Assembly (NCBI GenBank): GCA_027382625.1
Contig: JAJKFJ010021420.1
Location: 248,001 to 312,000, forward strand
Length of the DNA stretch: 64,000 nt
DNA from: Tetmemena sp. SeJ-2015
Lineage: Eukaryota; Ciliophora; Spirotrichea; Sporadotrichida; Oxytrichidae
Reading direction: 5' to 3'
Positions 24,541-37,900 of the stretch are shown here, in pieces (position 1 is the first letter of the stretch; each line of letters begins with the position of its first letter). Under the pieces are notes generated by a model. It saw only the letters and a program-made list of their open reading frames with translations. It made no database searches and had not been told where the DNA came from. The position numbers and the translations under genes are program-made.

Positions 24541-24957
24541 ATTTTTCTTGCTTTGTCAAGTTTTGTTTAATTCATTACTCAAAGAGTTTATCCATAAACG
24601 AAAATTTATTAGAAACTTTAAACTTAAGAGGGGAAAAATAAATTCAAAGATAAGTCTTTACCATAATAAAGGACCATAATTTAAATTATTTTTAGGGTGC
24701 GTTTTATTTTCAAATTTAAAGTCAAATAAACGCAAAACTCATTTTAAATTAAATATTGGCTATAAAATTCTAATTTTTAAGCTCTGGTGACTCGAGTTAT
24801 ATTAAATTAAAGTGTACACTAAGATAAGCTCCGGGTTTATTTCTCCAGTGCTTCCTACCTAATTAATTCTTTCAATCATCTTAATGACTCGAATTCGAGA
24901 TTAGGTAAACTGATTATTAAGAGTGAATAAGATACAAAAAATATAAATTACACTCGC
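24541..24957. other. Spacer between kinases 3 and 4
   Basis: About 420 bp. The hydrophobic plus-strand frame here (24419 onward) is very AT-rich and overlaps the kinase 3 N-terminal coding block, so it is not called. The true 5' exon of kinase 3 may lie here. Confidence 0.35.
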
Positions 24958-27900
24958 TCAAGTGGATTATTATATCCCTCCATGTTTAAATTTATTGAGC
25001 TCCTTATGAAAATATTTAGTCTGAATAACCTCCGACTCCTATAAAATTCTTTTGAGCTGTACTGAAGTAATGGGCTTCAAAACTATGAAGTCGAATAGCT
25101 CTTGCACGTCATCTCTGTTCTTGAAATATTAATCCCCACTCAGCAACACCAATATCGTTTTGAACTCCACTATAAAAATTAAATTAAGCAAAATTTCATA
25201 TAATAGATACACTTGCTGATCCTTAGCAATGAATTCTCTGATTTTGCGAGCAAGTTCGATTCCTGAGAGTAGAGGCATTTAGTGGTCTACAAAAATAACT
25301 TTGTAGGGTCGGTGGTTATTACTGCACGCTGACTGCCTAATTGAAAGCATATTCCTGTCAGCTGCTTACTGAAAGTTGAGTTCAAATTTACTTAGCCCCT
25401 CCCTCCCATTAAAAGCCTTGTCCACCTTTTCAGGTGTATGGAGATTAATCATTCCTTCAATCGTTATGATATTAAAAGGGTCGTCGTCTACTACTAAAAT
25501 TTTAGCACAGTCGCATTTTAAGTCTGCTTCAAAGTTTTCAATTTTTATAGGAAGCTGATCTTGATCTAGCTAAGAGGGTTGTGCTCTTACTCTAGACGTA
25601 GAGTTAGGATGTAGGTACTGCTAATTGTTTATCCTAGTATTGGGTAATAAAGCAAGTGGGGTGTTATAAAATGGGAAAAAATTATTTGCATTATATTAAG
25701 CTATGGAATGTCTTCTATATGTCTGGACTATTAAATAACATCACCAACTGTACCATCCCTCAATTCTCTACTTATAGTTTAATCAAAATAATTATTCAAA
25801 GAAGAAAAAAATAGGTCAAATGAAATTTTTTAAAATGGCTGTTGAATTAGTCAAATTATGCCGATCCTCGGCTATTTCCAGATCAGGCTCTTAAATTAGA
25901 TTTCTTTGAGAATCATTCATATACTGACTTTCTCGTTCGGACTCTAGTTCTTACTCCGAATTATTGTGATTGAAGGGGTGAATTTTAGATTGGACGTTAT
26001 AACATTGTATCTTTTCAAATAATAGATGAAAAATAATTTCTGGAATGTCAATGACTATAGTTTCTAAGTTTAAATTTTCAGACACTTTAGACTCAGGGTA
26101 AGTATGATCTGAGTCGAATATGTTATCAGTTGGCCTTTAATTTTTATGAAAGATTGATTGATCAATAGTGTTAAATTATTTTTAAAATTGTCCTTTTCAT
26201 GAGTTTTTGAGTCGTGGATTAGAGTCGCATGTAAATGCCTTTTAACTCTGGTTAGTACTGTTTAATATCTTAAAGTTGTGTCTGAGCTCGCCTCCTCTTA
26301 TTATAGAGGGAGGACCTATATTTAATAAAGCTCCTTCTTTCCTAAATAAAAATTTAATTTCAATATATTTATTCCTTAGTTATAGGAAGCTAGAGGGTAA
26401 ATACGGATCCCCTATTTACAAGCGAGTAGACTTTTATATTTCCTCCAAGAGCCATCGCCAAATTTTTGCTTATTGTTAATCCCAAGCCACAGCCCTGCTT
26501 ATTTAAATCCCTATTTTTACTTATCTTAACATAGGCGTCGAAAAGGTTTCGCATTTCAGACTCCTCTATTCCAACTCCTGAGTCTTCAACCTCCACGTTT
26601 GCAAGTTACCTTAAGTTGTCGTATTGACATAAAAAAAATGATAAAAGTGTAGATAAATAATATAGGCCATCTAATTCTGACATAGCCCTCATTCGTGTAT
26701 TTTATAGCGTTTGAAATGAGGTTAATAAGTATTTGGCGAAGTCTATTCTCGTCAGAGAGGAATAAAAAGGGGAAGTCAGGGTCAATTTAGTAACTCAGCT
26801 CTAGGTTTTTCATATCTGACCTGAATTTTAGAACATAAAACATAGACATGGCTTATAAAACATTAATGCACTCTTCGAGCAAGTGTAAAATAATTTGCGA
26901 AATATCGATAATGAATTGTGGAGCACATTTTGAATGTTAATGTCTTAAATGTTAAGCATGAGTTTTTGTCTTTCTAGTTGGCCGTAGTCCAAGATATCAT
27001 TCACTAAATAAAGTAGTAGTTTGGAGCAATTCTTCGCTGTTAGGAAATATTTGAGACCCCTCTCCATGTCAATCATATCTCTCAGCAAATCCAAAGAGTC
27101 TGCAATTGCGCCCAAGGGGTTACGAAATTCATGGGCTGCTGAAGCGAAGGCTTAAGTCTTGAAGAGAGTTTAGTTTCTCTGCTTCTCAAGCTCAATCCAG
27201 TGGGACATATCACGAATCGTAGTCACTACTAATTCTTTACCTCCCACAATTATTTAACATACTACTTTGAAGAAGGTTAATTAATTAGCAATTAAGGGTT
27301 ATGTAAAAACCTAAAGTCTCCGTGAAAGTTTCTTGTTATTAAAGGCAGTCTTAAACTTGAAGTATAACCCCTCTGTAGAAAATTAGAATATAGAATAGAT
27401 CATTCATTTATTCTAGTTCATAATAATTTTTGGCGACACTCCTTCTTAAGAATGGAGTGTTGCATCAGAATGAAGTCCCAAATATTCTCAATATTGCCAT
27501 CCATTAAATCTAAGGAGCCTCCTTCCCTCTGGAGGAGGCTGACCCTATCGCCATCTTCAAGTTAATTTTTCTACAAAAATGTTTTGCTCAGATTTTCAAT
27601 AAGAGAAGCCTTTAAGTTTTCGCTATTATTGCCATATTGAAACTCATTTTTAAGTCTAATTAAATTTGCTCTAATTTATAATTGCAATAACTATCGAGTC
27701 TTTTCTGATGCGAACTGACTTTGTTCTCTGAAATTAATTTGCTTGGAATTCAAAGAATTCCCTCTAAAAGTCATCTTACTCAAAGCCATTTATAATATTA
27801 AAATGAGTGTGTGTGATTTAATAGATAGCTTTATTTATTTTCCTAGAGAGTTCCATCTTTGGTTTTCTCTTTGAGGTAGATATCATGGGGATCAAACATA

Positions 27901-29251
27901 TTCCTGATTTGCTTATTGTGGAAAATTATTTCATCCTTCACTGTTATCGCAATCCCATCGATAATTTATGTTTGCAATCTCCCATTTAAATAACAAGTAT
28001 TTATTATTTTTGTTTTGCATCGTGATGAGCTTTCATTAAACTGTGGAAAATTAGCAACAACTATATTTAAGTAATATTTCATTAAGCTTATTTTTATTGA
28101 TCGTTTTTATTTCTTTAACTACTTTTGTTTCTGCTTCTGTAAAAATCTCTTTCTCTCTCGCTTCATTAGCTCTCGAGAAAGAATGCAAATTAAATAAAGC
28201 AAAATATATTACAAGTTACATTCTAAATAATTATTATTATTTTTATTATTGTTTAGAATGTAGATGAAGAGGAAAGATAACCAAAAATAAGAAACAAACC
28301 GGAAATTAATTTAAAGTGTTCTTTATTTGTAAGTATTTTATAAATAGGCGTGAATGGTATGCACCCAGAATAAATGTAAAATATATTTAATGATATTTCA
28401 GAACCAACTTCTCACTCCAAGGTAAACACAAATGAAGGATTCTATAAAAATAATAATTTAATAAACAAGAATAAAAAGATTTGAAGGAATAGAGAATAAG
28501 GAGGTTTCTCTTGCAATAGTTTAAGAAAGAGAGGGAGGCCACAAAAGCAAGGCATACTGTAAAAGCGTCCACCTCGGGGTGAGGCTGAAATAAGACGGAC
28601 ATTTCCATAATTGAGACCACAACTAGCAGTGTTTGGAACTCTGAGTAGGCCAACGTCAACGTCTCGTTTTGTTTTAGCCGCTTTGAGATTATTATTTGGA
28701 ACACTATTATACCCACAGTCAATATTGTAAATTACAATGCTAATCATTTTTCAATAACCAAGCGAATGCATACCCTTTGAAGAATTTATAAAGCTAAATT
28801 AAAAAGCTATTCATGAATCCATCTCATACTACGTTATAAGCAAAGAGGGCTTGGAAGTTAACAAGTGCGCCTATATACTCTAAAACATAGATCCAGCACA
28901 ATTTTTACATCTGCTTATGATATTAAAATCTTCAAATTTATCTTAATAAAGTTCATTTGATGTCTCTTTCTGTATTCTTTTTCTAGTTCCTTGTCCTTGA
29001 ATTGCAAAGACAGCCATTCCTGCGCTGTATTCTACTCCAACTTTTAAATCAAGTGATTGACTCCCTCTCTCAGGCTGCTCTCTTCTATGTTCTCCTCTGA
29101 TTTTCTTTCTTAAAAGAAATACTCTCAAACTAAATACTATGATTTCATTAATTGATTATATATCTTAGTTGACAGTAGGCGGCTTGGGTTTTTCCAAATT
29201 TTGTTTGAGATCAAATTTAACGCTCTTCCTTGAGGTGGCTCTGCTTCTCAT
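24958..29251 (-). CDS. Hybrid sensor histidine kinase 4
   Basis: ATG at 29251-29249 ([18 protein letters not shown]), TGA at 24960-24958. Landmarks: [18 protein letters not shown] near 29,000; TM block [18 protein letters not shown] near 28,530 preceded by a helical stretch near 28,690; PAS-like [13 protein letters not shown] near 27,920; H-box [10 protein letters not shown] near 27,130; acidic N/G region [15 protein letters not shown] near 26,560; G-box [21 protein letters not shown] near 26,480; receiver [12 protein letters not shown] near 25,490; phospho-Asp loop VDHQMPLLSG near 25,270; and the end [14 protein letters not shown]. The full set of catalytic boxes suggests an active kinase once IESs are removed. 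Breaks remain in the linker at 25.6-26.3 kb. Confidence 0.85.
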
Positions 29252-29689
29252 TACTAAATTAATGAATTCGCCTCTCTAATTTAATCTTAAACTAAATATG
29301 CTTGCAATCCACTTTCTCTCACAATTACTACAATCCTTCATCATCTTCATTAAAAATGATGAGTAATGGAGATTGTTTAAAGGATAGAAAGGTTTCATAT
29401 AAGTTAAGTATAGAGAGCAACGATAAGCAGAGAGAAAATAAGAGAACTGGTTTGCATTCCCTGAATAGCTAATTCCATGATAATTGTATAGTCAGCTTTG
29501 CGATTTACAAAACCTAGTTGTTTGCTGCTGGTCACAGCGAACTCATTAAATAATGTGGGATATTGAGAAAAATATTTTATTATATAATTCATTAAGACAA
29601 TCAGAATCGTATGCTGAACTCTTAAGAGGAGCCAAATACTTAATGGAATTATTATTTATCACTCAAATTATAATTTATATTATGGAATG
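29252..29689. other. Divergent intergenic region
   Basis: About 440 bp between kinase 4 (minus) and the cysteine-rich gene (plus). A 62-codon hydrophobic minus-strand frame at 29404-29592 has no support. Probably promoters. Confidence 0.35.
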
Positions 29690-32455
29690 AGCGTAGCTGA
29701 TAAGTTCGTTGAAATTGTATTCGCTAAGTGAGGTGCACTACTTTAAAAATTTGAAGTCCATTTAAAGTGGATCGCTTTCATCAAAAAAGGCTTTTTAAGA
29801 ACTTTAAAAAAGACATAGAGAATTTAATTTGGCTCTAGAGCAGTAAGGACTCTGCTTAAATAGTTGCTGCAGCAAAGCGAGATATTTCAACCACACTGTC
29901 AGCCCTGGCCATCTACAGTAAGAGGTCTATCTGTCGAATAGTGTACACTGGCAAGGAATCAGATCGTCTCTAGTTGAGTTGTCATAGTTCAATATGTTTA
30001 AAATTAAAGTAATGAAATTATTCAGAACAGACTTGCAAAAGCCTGAGTTGGAGTTGATGTCACACACTAATGAGGTTTTAGAGGCAAGGTAGACTGATCT
30101 TATATATGAGCAAATATTGTTAGAGGTTGAGTATCCTCCAGCACAGAGTTGTGGGTCGATTGAATACTACCCCTCCTGTATTGACCATCTCTGCAAGCAC
30201 TTTAGTTGGTATGTTGAGTTAGAGCGTGAACAAATATAAGGATTCTATATCTATTTAACTTAAATAATATATATCACTAAGATAATTATGAATTCTAGCA
30301 TTCCCAATCAGTTTCACAGGTTTCATTTAGGGTTTTTGCTGGACGACAGAATTTAATGAATTATATTTTAATTTCCAAGTGAGTCCCTCGCTTGATACTT
30401 TTGAGCAATAGTAGTTAGGGGAGCACTCCGAATGCTATTTACAGGGATCCCCTGCGAATCCTCCTTTGCAAGTACCATCTAGGCACTATTTCTATATACA
30501 CTGGTAGTCATACTGGCAAGGCATACCAGGCCTTAAGCTCTTAAACAAGCTATTTTGATCGCTACAATAGCCAGACAATTAATAAAAGCTCATCTTAGTA
30601 GTTTTTTAAAGTTAAATTAGTAACTTGAGTAGTCCATAACTTTAGTCTTGTCAGTCCAAAACCCACCTCCACTATTGATATTCAGTTAAATAAAACTTCC
30701 TTATTTTTATTTGATGAACACTGTGGATTAGCGCTGTATATGTTGCAAAACTTGTTTGTGGGATTTCCTCCTTGCATCGTGTCGCAACTGAAAATTGTAA
30801 AGCCTGCATTCTCAGGTTCAAGCCCTGAGTTCAAATAGCAAATCTGAGAAGAATAGTTGTAAGGCCTTGTAATAATTTAACCCACCTGTGCTCCAGACTT
30901 CTCGTAGCTTTCCACTACCTCAGGCGTCAAGCAAGATATTTCTGGGCAAGCCAAATTACCAGAGGTAGATTAGCCAAGGCTGTAAGGTAACAGACACACT
31001 AAAAGGATGTATCATAGAAGTATGTGCAAGTTCTATGAGAAGCTTTCGTTTATTAGGTTTGTAGATATTGTAAATTTAAATTTCATTTTAATTAATTAGC
31101 TTTTATATTAAGTTATAAATAAAATAATGAAGCTGCTTTTCCTCACTCACATATAATACATTTAATAGTTATTTAATAGTTGAGTTTTGATTTACTATTG
31201 TTGAATTATTTTTATGATCACAGTGCATTATTTCTGTTAGCATCAGGAGCTGTACCTTTTACTATAATGTCTCATCTGTTTATAGAGACTTCGCTAGTCC
31301 TCCTCTGACCTGTCGCTGTCTGGTGCACCTACTGACTCTCAGTAAACCACAGACCCCACAACAACTCTGCTTACGGGAACTATTACCACTACTGCGACCA
31401 CTAGCTCTACTCTGTCGACTAACTCCATTGATTTTTAAGCTCAGTCTTCCAACCCTCAGAAACAGGCTTGCTTGGACAAGATGAGTTAGATCTTCAGCGC
31501 TGATACCTTGAGCCTCGATCCCTACAAAGTCTTCAACACCTACATCAGTGACTTCTGCCTTAATCAGCCACTCGAAGTTCCCAGTAAGCTTTGATCCTTG
31601 AATACGATATCTGATTTCAATTTCCTAAGTCTTTTTTTAGACGCTGTGAAGGCATCGACTTGCTTCTACTCTGGGTACTATTTGGTGAGGTATATGGCGG
31701 CAAAGAAAGACAAGCCAAGCAGCCTTGAAAATCTCAAAGCAGACTATTGCGATAAATATCTAGACACTCTTCCCAAGAGAACTGACTTCGTATCTGCAAT
31801 AAGAACCAAGCTCCAAGATTCAAATTTACAATTACAATGTACATGTCTTACTTAGTTAAATATTCGCCAAGTGAATACGATGCTGCTTGCACCAATTATC
31901 TTAGAAATACTCAGGGCCTTAACACCTGGTTTGACCCCATTGATCCTATGGTCTCAATCAGCGAGCAGGAAATTTGCGACATCCACAAAAAACTCTTCAA
32001 CTCTCTCACACTCAAGGGAATCAGCTCCTTGGCGGAATATGTCTCTTTCTCTTACTTGATAACTCTGGATCTTTACCTCAACGCAAACCAATAGCAAGAC
32101 TTCTATTTTTGAAGGTGACTTCTTTTTTATTGTAATTTGAAAGCAAGACCATGAGAGCTGCATTCAACAGAGAGTGTTAGCAAGCCCTAAAGAGACCTGC
32201 CTCACGCTCGCTCAATCTAATCCTGTGTTTACTATTTGGCCTTCCGCAGTTTAATCTGATGTGTGTTTGGATGCGGGATAGAAAGTGACAGTGGGTTGCA
32301 ACGGAGTGTAAGGATGCGATGCATGCGCCATTTAACTAGCTACTATCTACAAAAACTTTGAGAACTTTATCAACAGCTAATACTCTATGATATTCCAAGC
32401 CTATGAGAAGTTTAGATAATTTTTTACTATAATAAGTGTAGTGTTTAGAAGTTGA
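29690..32455 (+). CDS. Cysteine-rich, probably extracellular or surface protein
   Basis: The start is unresolved; the frame is open from about 29,690 (SLSEVHYFKNLKSIQSG). Cys-rich blocks follow: GLCLNSCCSKARYFNH near 29,860; SCGSIEYYPSCIDHLCKHF near 30,170; SECYLQGSPANPP near 30,440; CGLALYMLQNLF and SCKALQ near 30,730-30,870; and GCKVTDTLKGCIIEVC near 31,000. A Ser/Thr-rich stalk (31,295-31,430) is followed by a second folded region with CFYSGYYLV, DYCDKYL, CDIHKKLFNSL and CNGVQGCDACAIQL. It ends at TGA 32453-32455. A GT-AG intron is likely at about 31586-31647. A frame step near 31,838 could be a 17-nt intron. Domain not recognised; disulphide-rich blocks plus Ser/Thr stalk suggest secretion. 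No signal peptide was found because the 5' end is unclear. Confidence 0.65.
32093..32141. other. IES, pointer AGCAAGAC (49 nt)
   Basis: An 8-bp repeat at 32093-32100 and 32142-32149. Excision removes TGA stops and joins NANQQ to DHESCIQQRV. Confidence 0.9.
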
Positions 32456-32701
32456 TCTTCTCATCGCTGGATGCTGAAAATAAAAAGATAAAGCAGTAGA
32501 ACTAAAGTCTAGTGCAGCAGCAGCTAATGTAAACTAATAAGAGATCTAAACTTTGAAAAAGAAAATATTATTATCACCTAATAAATGCTTTAGTCTCTCA
32601 ATAATTTAGAATGCATGATAGTAAATAGATAAAGAACTGATTTTTAATGATGAAAGTTTTTGAAATAGAATATAGAGCTATTAATTTTCTTATTACCGTA
32701 A

Positions 32702-34872
32702 ATGAATAGAAAGACATCAAATTCGAAACGAAGAAAGCAGAGTCAGTTTAACCAAATCAGCGATTTCTCGGATGAAGGGGACATCGATCAAAACTTTTCC
32801 ATCTTCGACGGCTAGAAGATATGCAAAGTACCTGGCTGCACAGACTCCGCGCATTTTCATCCTAAAGTAAAATTTATGAATTTCTTAATCAAATTAGAAA
32901 GCTGGGCAGTATCCTCAATTTATATGAGTTAGAATTTATTAGATAAACTACTTGAATCTTAAAATTTGTGAAATTGAATTAGAAATATTTTCCTTCATTG
33001 CAAGGAATTAATATTCTTATAGTAGAAACGTATGTAAATATATTTTTTTAAATGGCAATTGAACTATTTGCTAAGGGACTAATAATTTACAATCCATCTA
33101 CATCCCATGAAAATAATCTATTTTAAAGAAAACTCTGAACTATAATAGCTATAATAAATGATGTCTCGTGTTAATTTGCTGAGGAGCAGAAGATTGAAGC
33201 AATGCAAGATGTTGGGCAGGAGGCACCCTTCCCCTTTCCTTTGATAAATGAAGTAACGAAAACTAATTCATTCAACCCCTCCTCCTTTTAGGATATGAAC
33301 AGAAGTTACCTCAAGGACAGATTCGAGAATAAGTTTTGAGAAAACGACATTTATAATTCTTGTTATTAAAGTTTAGCAGAGATGGAAAACTCAACCCCGA
33401 TAAGAAGGTAGTTGTAACCGAACTTGCCCTAGATCACTGGCTAGCTTAAAATTTTAATCTAAGCATCGACCACATGCCTCCCTACAGGCCCCAGCATATA
33501 CCCGTAATATTTACACAGTTTTCTTCAAACCTATTATAGAAACAAATCTATGAACAGTTAAAGAAATACGCGAGATAGAGCACAGTTTAAGACAAGTCAA
33601 GGAAGTAGAAGAGAAACGGTCACCTTAGTAGCGCTATCGAGGGACAGACACCTATGACATCATCTGATAATTACTTTCATTTCTTCTATAGTTTATGCTG
33701 GCAAAATTAGTTCAGAATAAAGTCTCAATCTACCCTTGACTTCAAGCAAAGCTATTCAACTAAGTTCTCAAATAACAGGAGACAGAAACTCAAGCCAGAT
33801 GATATGAAACACGTGGTCTATGCAAAGACCTAGAAACTTCAAACCTTTATTGAAATGATCGAGAATCAGAACTAGCCGCACGGTGAAAAGTTGTAAGGTG
33901 AGAGTCCTCAAAGGCATTTAAACCAAAGCTACTAGACTTAGTTGAGAGCTGATTCTAGCTCTAGAATGATTATCAGGGCAACTCTTCAAAGCTAAATCCA
34001 ATGGAAAAGGGATAGAAATTCAATTTCAAGCTTCAGGATACTTCATCTAATGGTGCCTCTAAACTTTTGAGCCATTCTTTAGTTGATTATAGTATTTTAA
34101 TTTTCCTTTTACAAGCTAGAATGCTTTCCTTTTGGCAAGATATAAAACGCAAGTAGATAACGACAGAGCGAAGTCCTTTGAACCAAGACCAAGAACTATG
34201 ATGAAGAGTAGGCATCAAGTACAACGGCTCCCTCAGTTTGAAGAGTACAAGAAGCCTTCGAAAGACATTAGAACTAGAATTCATTCTGAAGCCTTGGGTT
34301 TCCTCAGCCGCACTGAGATAGAGCAGACTGCTTTGAATTTGTCTTCTTTTCTAAGGGATACTACTAAAAGATATATAAACATTCTTTTATATGAGTGAAT
34401 AAAATTCAGTAAATAATTTTAAATAAAGAGAAGGAGAGGACTTTAAAAGCACCAAGAGTAATAACTACTTTACCAACCTACTGATCTAAAAGTAAAAGCA
34501 AAATCTAAACTTAGAATAGGCATAGGTAATAAAGGGGAGTTAATAAAGAACTAAGGATCAACAACAAGCAAATTCTATCTTTTAAATGAAAATGAATTGC
34601 TTTATTCTATGACTATAAATAGACAAAATAATGCTACCTTCAAAGTAAATGAATTCACTTAGGAAAGAATTACAAACTCGAGAAATAGCCATATAGCTAG
34701 AGCTATCACTTCACAGGGCAAGTCTCGAAATACTACTACAACTACTGTTAGCTCACTCTTCAATAAAACTAGACTCCTCGATCATACTCAGAGAATGAGA
34801 TAAACTATGAACAATACATCAGTTTCCTTTCAACGATCAAAAGGAATTTAAAAATTTTTTTAATTAATTTGA
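32702..34872 (+). CDS. 539-residue protein of unknown function, six IESs
   Basis: ATG at 32702, TGA at 34870-34872. Removing six pointer-bounded segments (551 nt) leaves 1,620 nt, exactly 540 codons. The protein begins MNRKTSNSKRRKQSQFNQ, basic and Ser-rich, then has an acidic patch. A compact C/H motif CKVPGCTDSAHFHP follows around residues 45-58, which could bind a metal ion but matches no family I know. Next are a helical region (HWLAQNFNLSIDHMPPYRP), basic Gln-rich segments, and an Asn/Thr/Gln-rich C terminus. No TM or signal peptide. The downstream TPR/cNMP gene starts 80 bp away on the same strand; no functional link is shown. Confidence 0.9.
32871..33172. other. IES, pointer AATTT (302 nt)
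   Basis: AATTT at 32871-32875 and 33173-33177. The longest IES mapped here. Joins HFHPKVKF to AEEQKIEAM. Confidence 0.8.
33331..33368. other. IES, pointer AAGTTT (38 nt)
   Basis: AAGTTT at 33331-33336 and 33369-33374. Removes TGA and joins RFENKF to SRDGKLNPD. Confidence 0.9.
33932..33960. other. IES, pointer CTAGA (29 nt)
   Basis: CTAGA at 33932-33936 and 33961-33965. Joins LNQSYQ to NDYQGNSSK. Confidence 0.85.
34064..34128. other. IES, pointer CTTTTG (65 nt)
   Basis: CTTTTG at 34064-34069 and 34129-34134. Joins NGASKLL to ARYKTQVDN. Confidence 0.85.
34365..34443. other. IES, pointer TAAAAG (79 nt)
   Basis: TAAAAG at 34365-34370 and 34444-34449. Joins LRDTTK to STKSNNYFTN. Confidence 0.85.
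34575..34612. other. IES, pointer CTAT (38 nt)
   Basis: CTAT at 34575-34578 and 34613-34616. Joins QQANSI to NRQNNATFK and removes a TGA. Confidence 0.8.
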
Positions 34873-34952
34873 AAAAGGAGACCACACACATATTTCTGAA
34901 GGAGATAGAGAAAATTTAAACGTATCCTTTTCAGCTCCACGATTATCCAAGG

Positions 34953-37900
34953 ATGCAACCTTCTGCTCTCTCTTTCCTCAATTCATAATTTCTTACATTT
35001 CCTTTAAATTAGGGAGATTAGTAGAATCCCTTCTCTCTGGGGCTACTCAACGACCCTTCTCAATTCTAAAGCTTTAAGAGTAAAACTGTAATGAAGAAAA
35101 GTCAAGTGTCTCAATTTAAAGAGGAGAAGCATAAGATTAAGAGGTTTAGGGAGAACCAGCACTTAGGAGGGCTCCTCTCTCATGATTACGGCTTCAAGTT
35201 TGAAAATGAAAGTCAAGTGCTCGATGCTCATCAAGTTATTGCAAACTTCACCGACAACTATGAAGACTCTTCGCATTTGCATAGTATTGAAGCCCCAACC
35301 TAGGCTAATGCCTAATCCATCAACAAGGCGAGAGCGCAATTCATCAAGAACAAAAGAGGTGATTAGTATTTTCAAATGCTAAAAATCAAGAATGTATCTT
35401 CTTATTTTTATTTTGATTAAGAAGAGACAATATAGCAAGCTTTGAATGAGGAGGAGAGAACTTACAAGAACAACATAGCCTAAATTATCATAGACCTCGA
35501 TAATGATATTCAAGGGCCAAAGTACTAGAACTTAGAGGAAATATTTATCAAACTGGGGGAATACAAACTGGATTTCCAAAAAATGTAAAGAGAGTTCAGG
35601 ATATGAAGAATCCACAGTTTTGGCTACAGAAAGCTATTTAGAAATGCATGAATGACTCCATAGAGAGCTCTATAGATTACTACAAGCAAGGCTTGAGGGC
35701 TGTAAGAATTTAAAAATATTTTCTCAATACTGCTTTAGAATCCAACCAGTGAGATACTCTTGTACAATTTGGCCTGCCAGTATCACAAGCTAAAGAAGTT
35801 TCACAACTGTTTGAGATGGCTGAAGCATTCTTTGAATGTTCAACCTCGATGGACTGACGCTTTCTATGCCCAAGCTCTAACTTACTTTAAAATAGGTGAA
35901 TATCAAGCTGCCTAAGAAAGCATCGAGAAAGCTGTAGAGAGTCACAGAAAGGAGTGAGTATAATTTTTTCTCTGTCTAAGAGTGTTCTTATAGATCCTTA
36001 TGTGATATCAACTCAATGATTTATTTAAAGTCCATGTGCTACAAAAGCAACTCTAATTTCGTTAAAGCTCAAAGAGATTACAACTCACTTCAACTTCTAT
36101 TCGGCTAGAACTCAGGCAAAAATCTTATCAAATATGTATTTGGAATCATGCTCCTTCCCCTTCAAGAGGACAAAAAGGTAAAATAAGACTATCCTTTAGA
36201 AGGAAATATAGATTCAAACTGACTTCATCGAAAATTTTGGTGAGCTGATGAGGCAGTTTGACAAAAGTAATGATTGCCCTGAGTTAAAGCAGTCACTCAT
36301 TTAATATACTATCTCAACTACTAAGGATAGTGGTATTCTAGATTTAGTAAACTACCAGAGATAGATTCTTGAATTTCTAATAAAAAGACCTTTCTTTTGC
36401 AGACTGAAGAGACCTGACCTGGTAATAGAATTTATAAGATGTTTACTTTACTTTAGGAAGAGTTCATGACAAAAGCATAAATCAAGCGCTACTAGAAGGA
36501 TGATAAACTAACTCTACATTTTTTAATTTATAGTTTAAATAAGAAAAGAATTTATAATCTTTCTAGATAAAAGAGTGGGCATCGTTTTGAACGGTTCAAT
36601 CTTCATAAAAGACCACTCTTAGAATACGATGTCCCCTGTGATTTTAGGAAAAGCAGTCTCTGGCTTTATTCTTGGTTTCGATGAAATAGATGATAAACTG
36701 ACTGGGAAGGTCTAAACCTGGCTTATTGCCCAAGAGCCGACTGAGGTTATATTCATCAAGCTAAAGACCTTCAAGCTAATGTGGAGGAGATAGAAACCAT
36801 TAATTCATTGATTAATTATTGATTTAATCTCTCTTTTTCTCTTAAACTGTAGACAGACAAGTAGATTGTGTTGGCTAAGATCCAAAAGAACGACTTCTTC
36901 TCAGTGCTTGATCAACACAGTCTGCATTTACTAATTTATGAGGGACTAGAGGAGCGCACTTTCCAAGCCGGGGAGTTGATTATTTCGCAGTCACAGCGGT
37001 CTATACTGAACAGCAGATACCTTCAGTTCTATTAGAATTAGAGCAGCAAACTCAAGAAGGAAATCAAAAACAAGAAGGTGCTCAAGAAAGGAGACTCCAT
37101 AATTGTGCAATCCGACTACCAAGCATTTATTTTAAGTGAATTTATATGTTATAGGATTGTTTTGAATTATGGGAGCTCTGAAGCCGTCTCAAAGCATGGT
37201 GCAAGCTAAGAGCAAGTTTGCAGCGCAGAAAGAACAAGAGATAGCAAAGAAATCAAATCATAATGGAAGCTTTGAGGCAGGTGAAGATTTTGAAGAGTTC
37301 GAGAATCAAGAGTAAAGCCATTTGCAAAGTATTGACACGCAGCAAAAGTCTAGACAGGCCTCCTCTTCTTTCTATAGTGTAGGATTTGTAATAAATTTAT
37401 ACATATTCTAGGTTGATAAGAGGAGATCAAGCATCATAAAGTAGAGAAGAAGCACTTTAAAGGGTGTTCAGAGTAGTTAAGCATAGCAAAGATATATAGA
37501 TTAAGATCCTGAGATAGTATGCGATGGAGTTTACTACATCGACTAAGGAACAGTGGATATCAAATTAAATGGCGAGTTAGTCCACTCAATCAGAAATGGG
37601 GAGGCTTTTGGAAAATCCAAACTCATTAAATAAGCTGTAAGGAAGATTGTTGATCATTTATTTAGGGTTATGATTATTTTGGAGATCTTCATGCCGGACC
37701 TGAAGGAGCAAAATTATTGGATATATCAAAATGTAATAAATTTGTATATTAAAATGCTTCTACTTCAGCCACTCTTTCTTTAATAAACTTCCTTAGAAGG
37801 AATTGCTAAGTGTCTACAAAGCTAATCTTATTTAAAAGAAGGAGGGCATATTTCACTACCTTTCTTAAAAGTTTAAGGTAGATATCGCAGAACTCAAAAG

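Noticed and set aside
24419..24679. Hydrophobic 86-codon plus-strand frame
   Set aside because: Very AT-rich and antisense to a kinase 3 N-terminal block conserved among paralogues.
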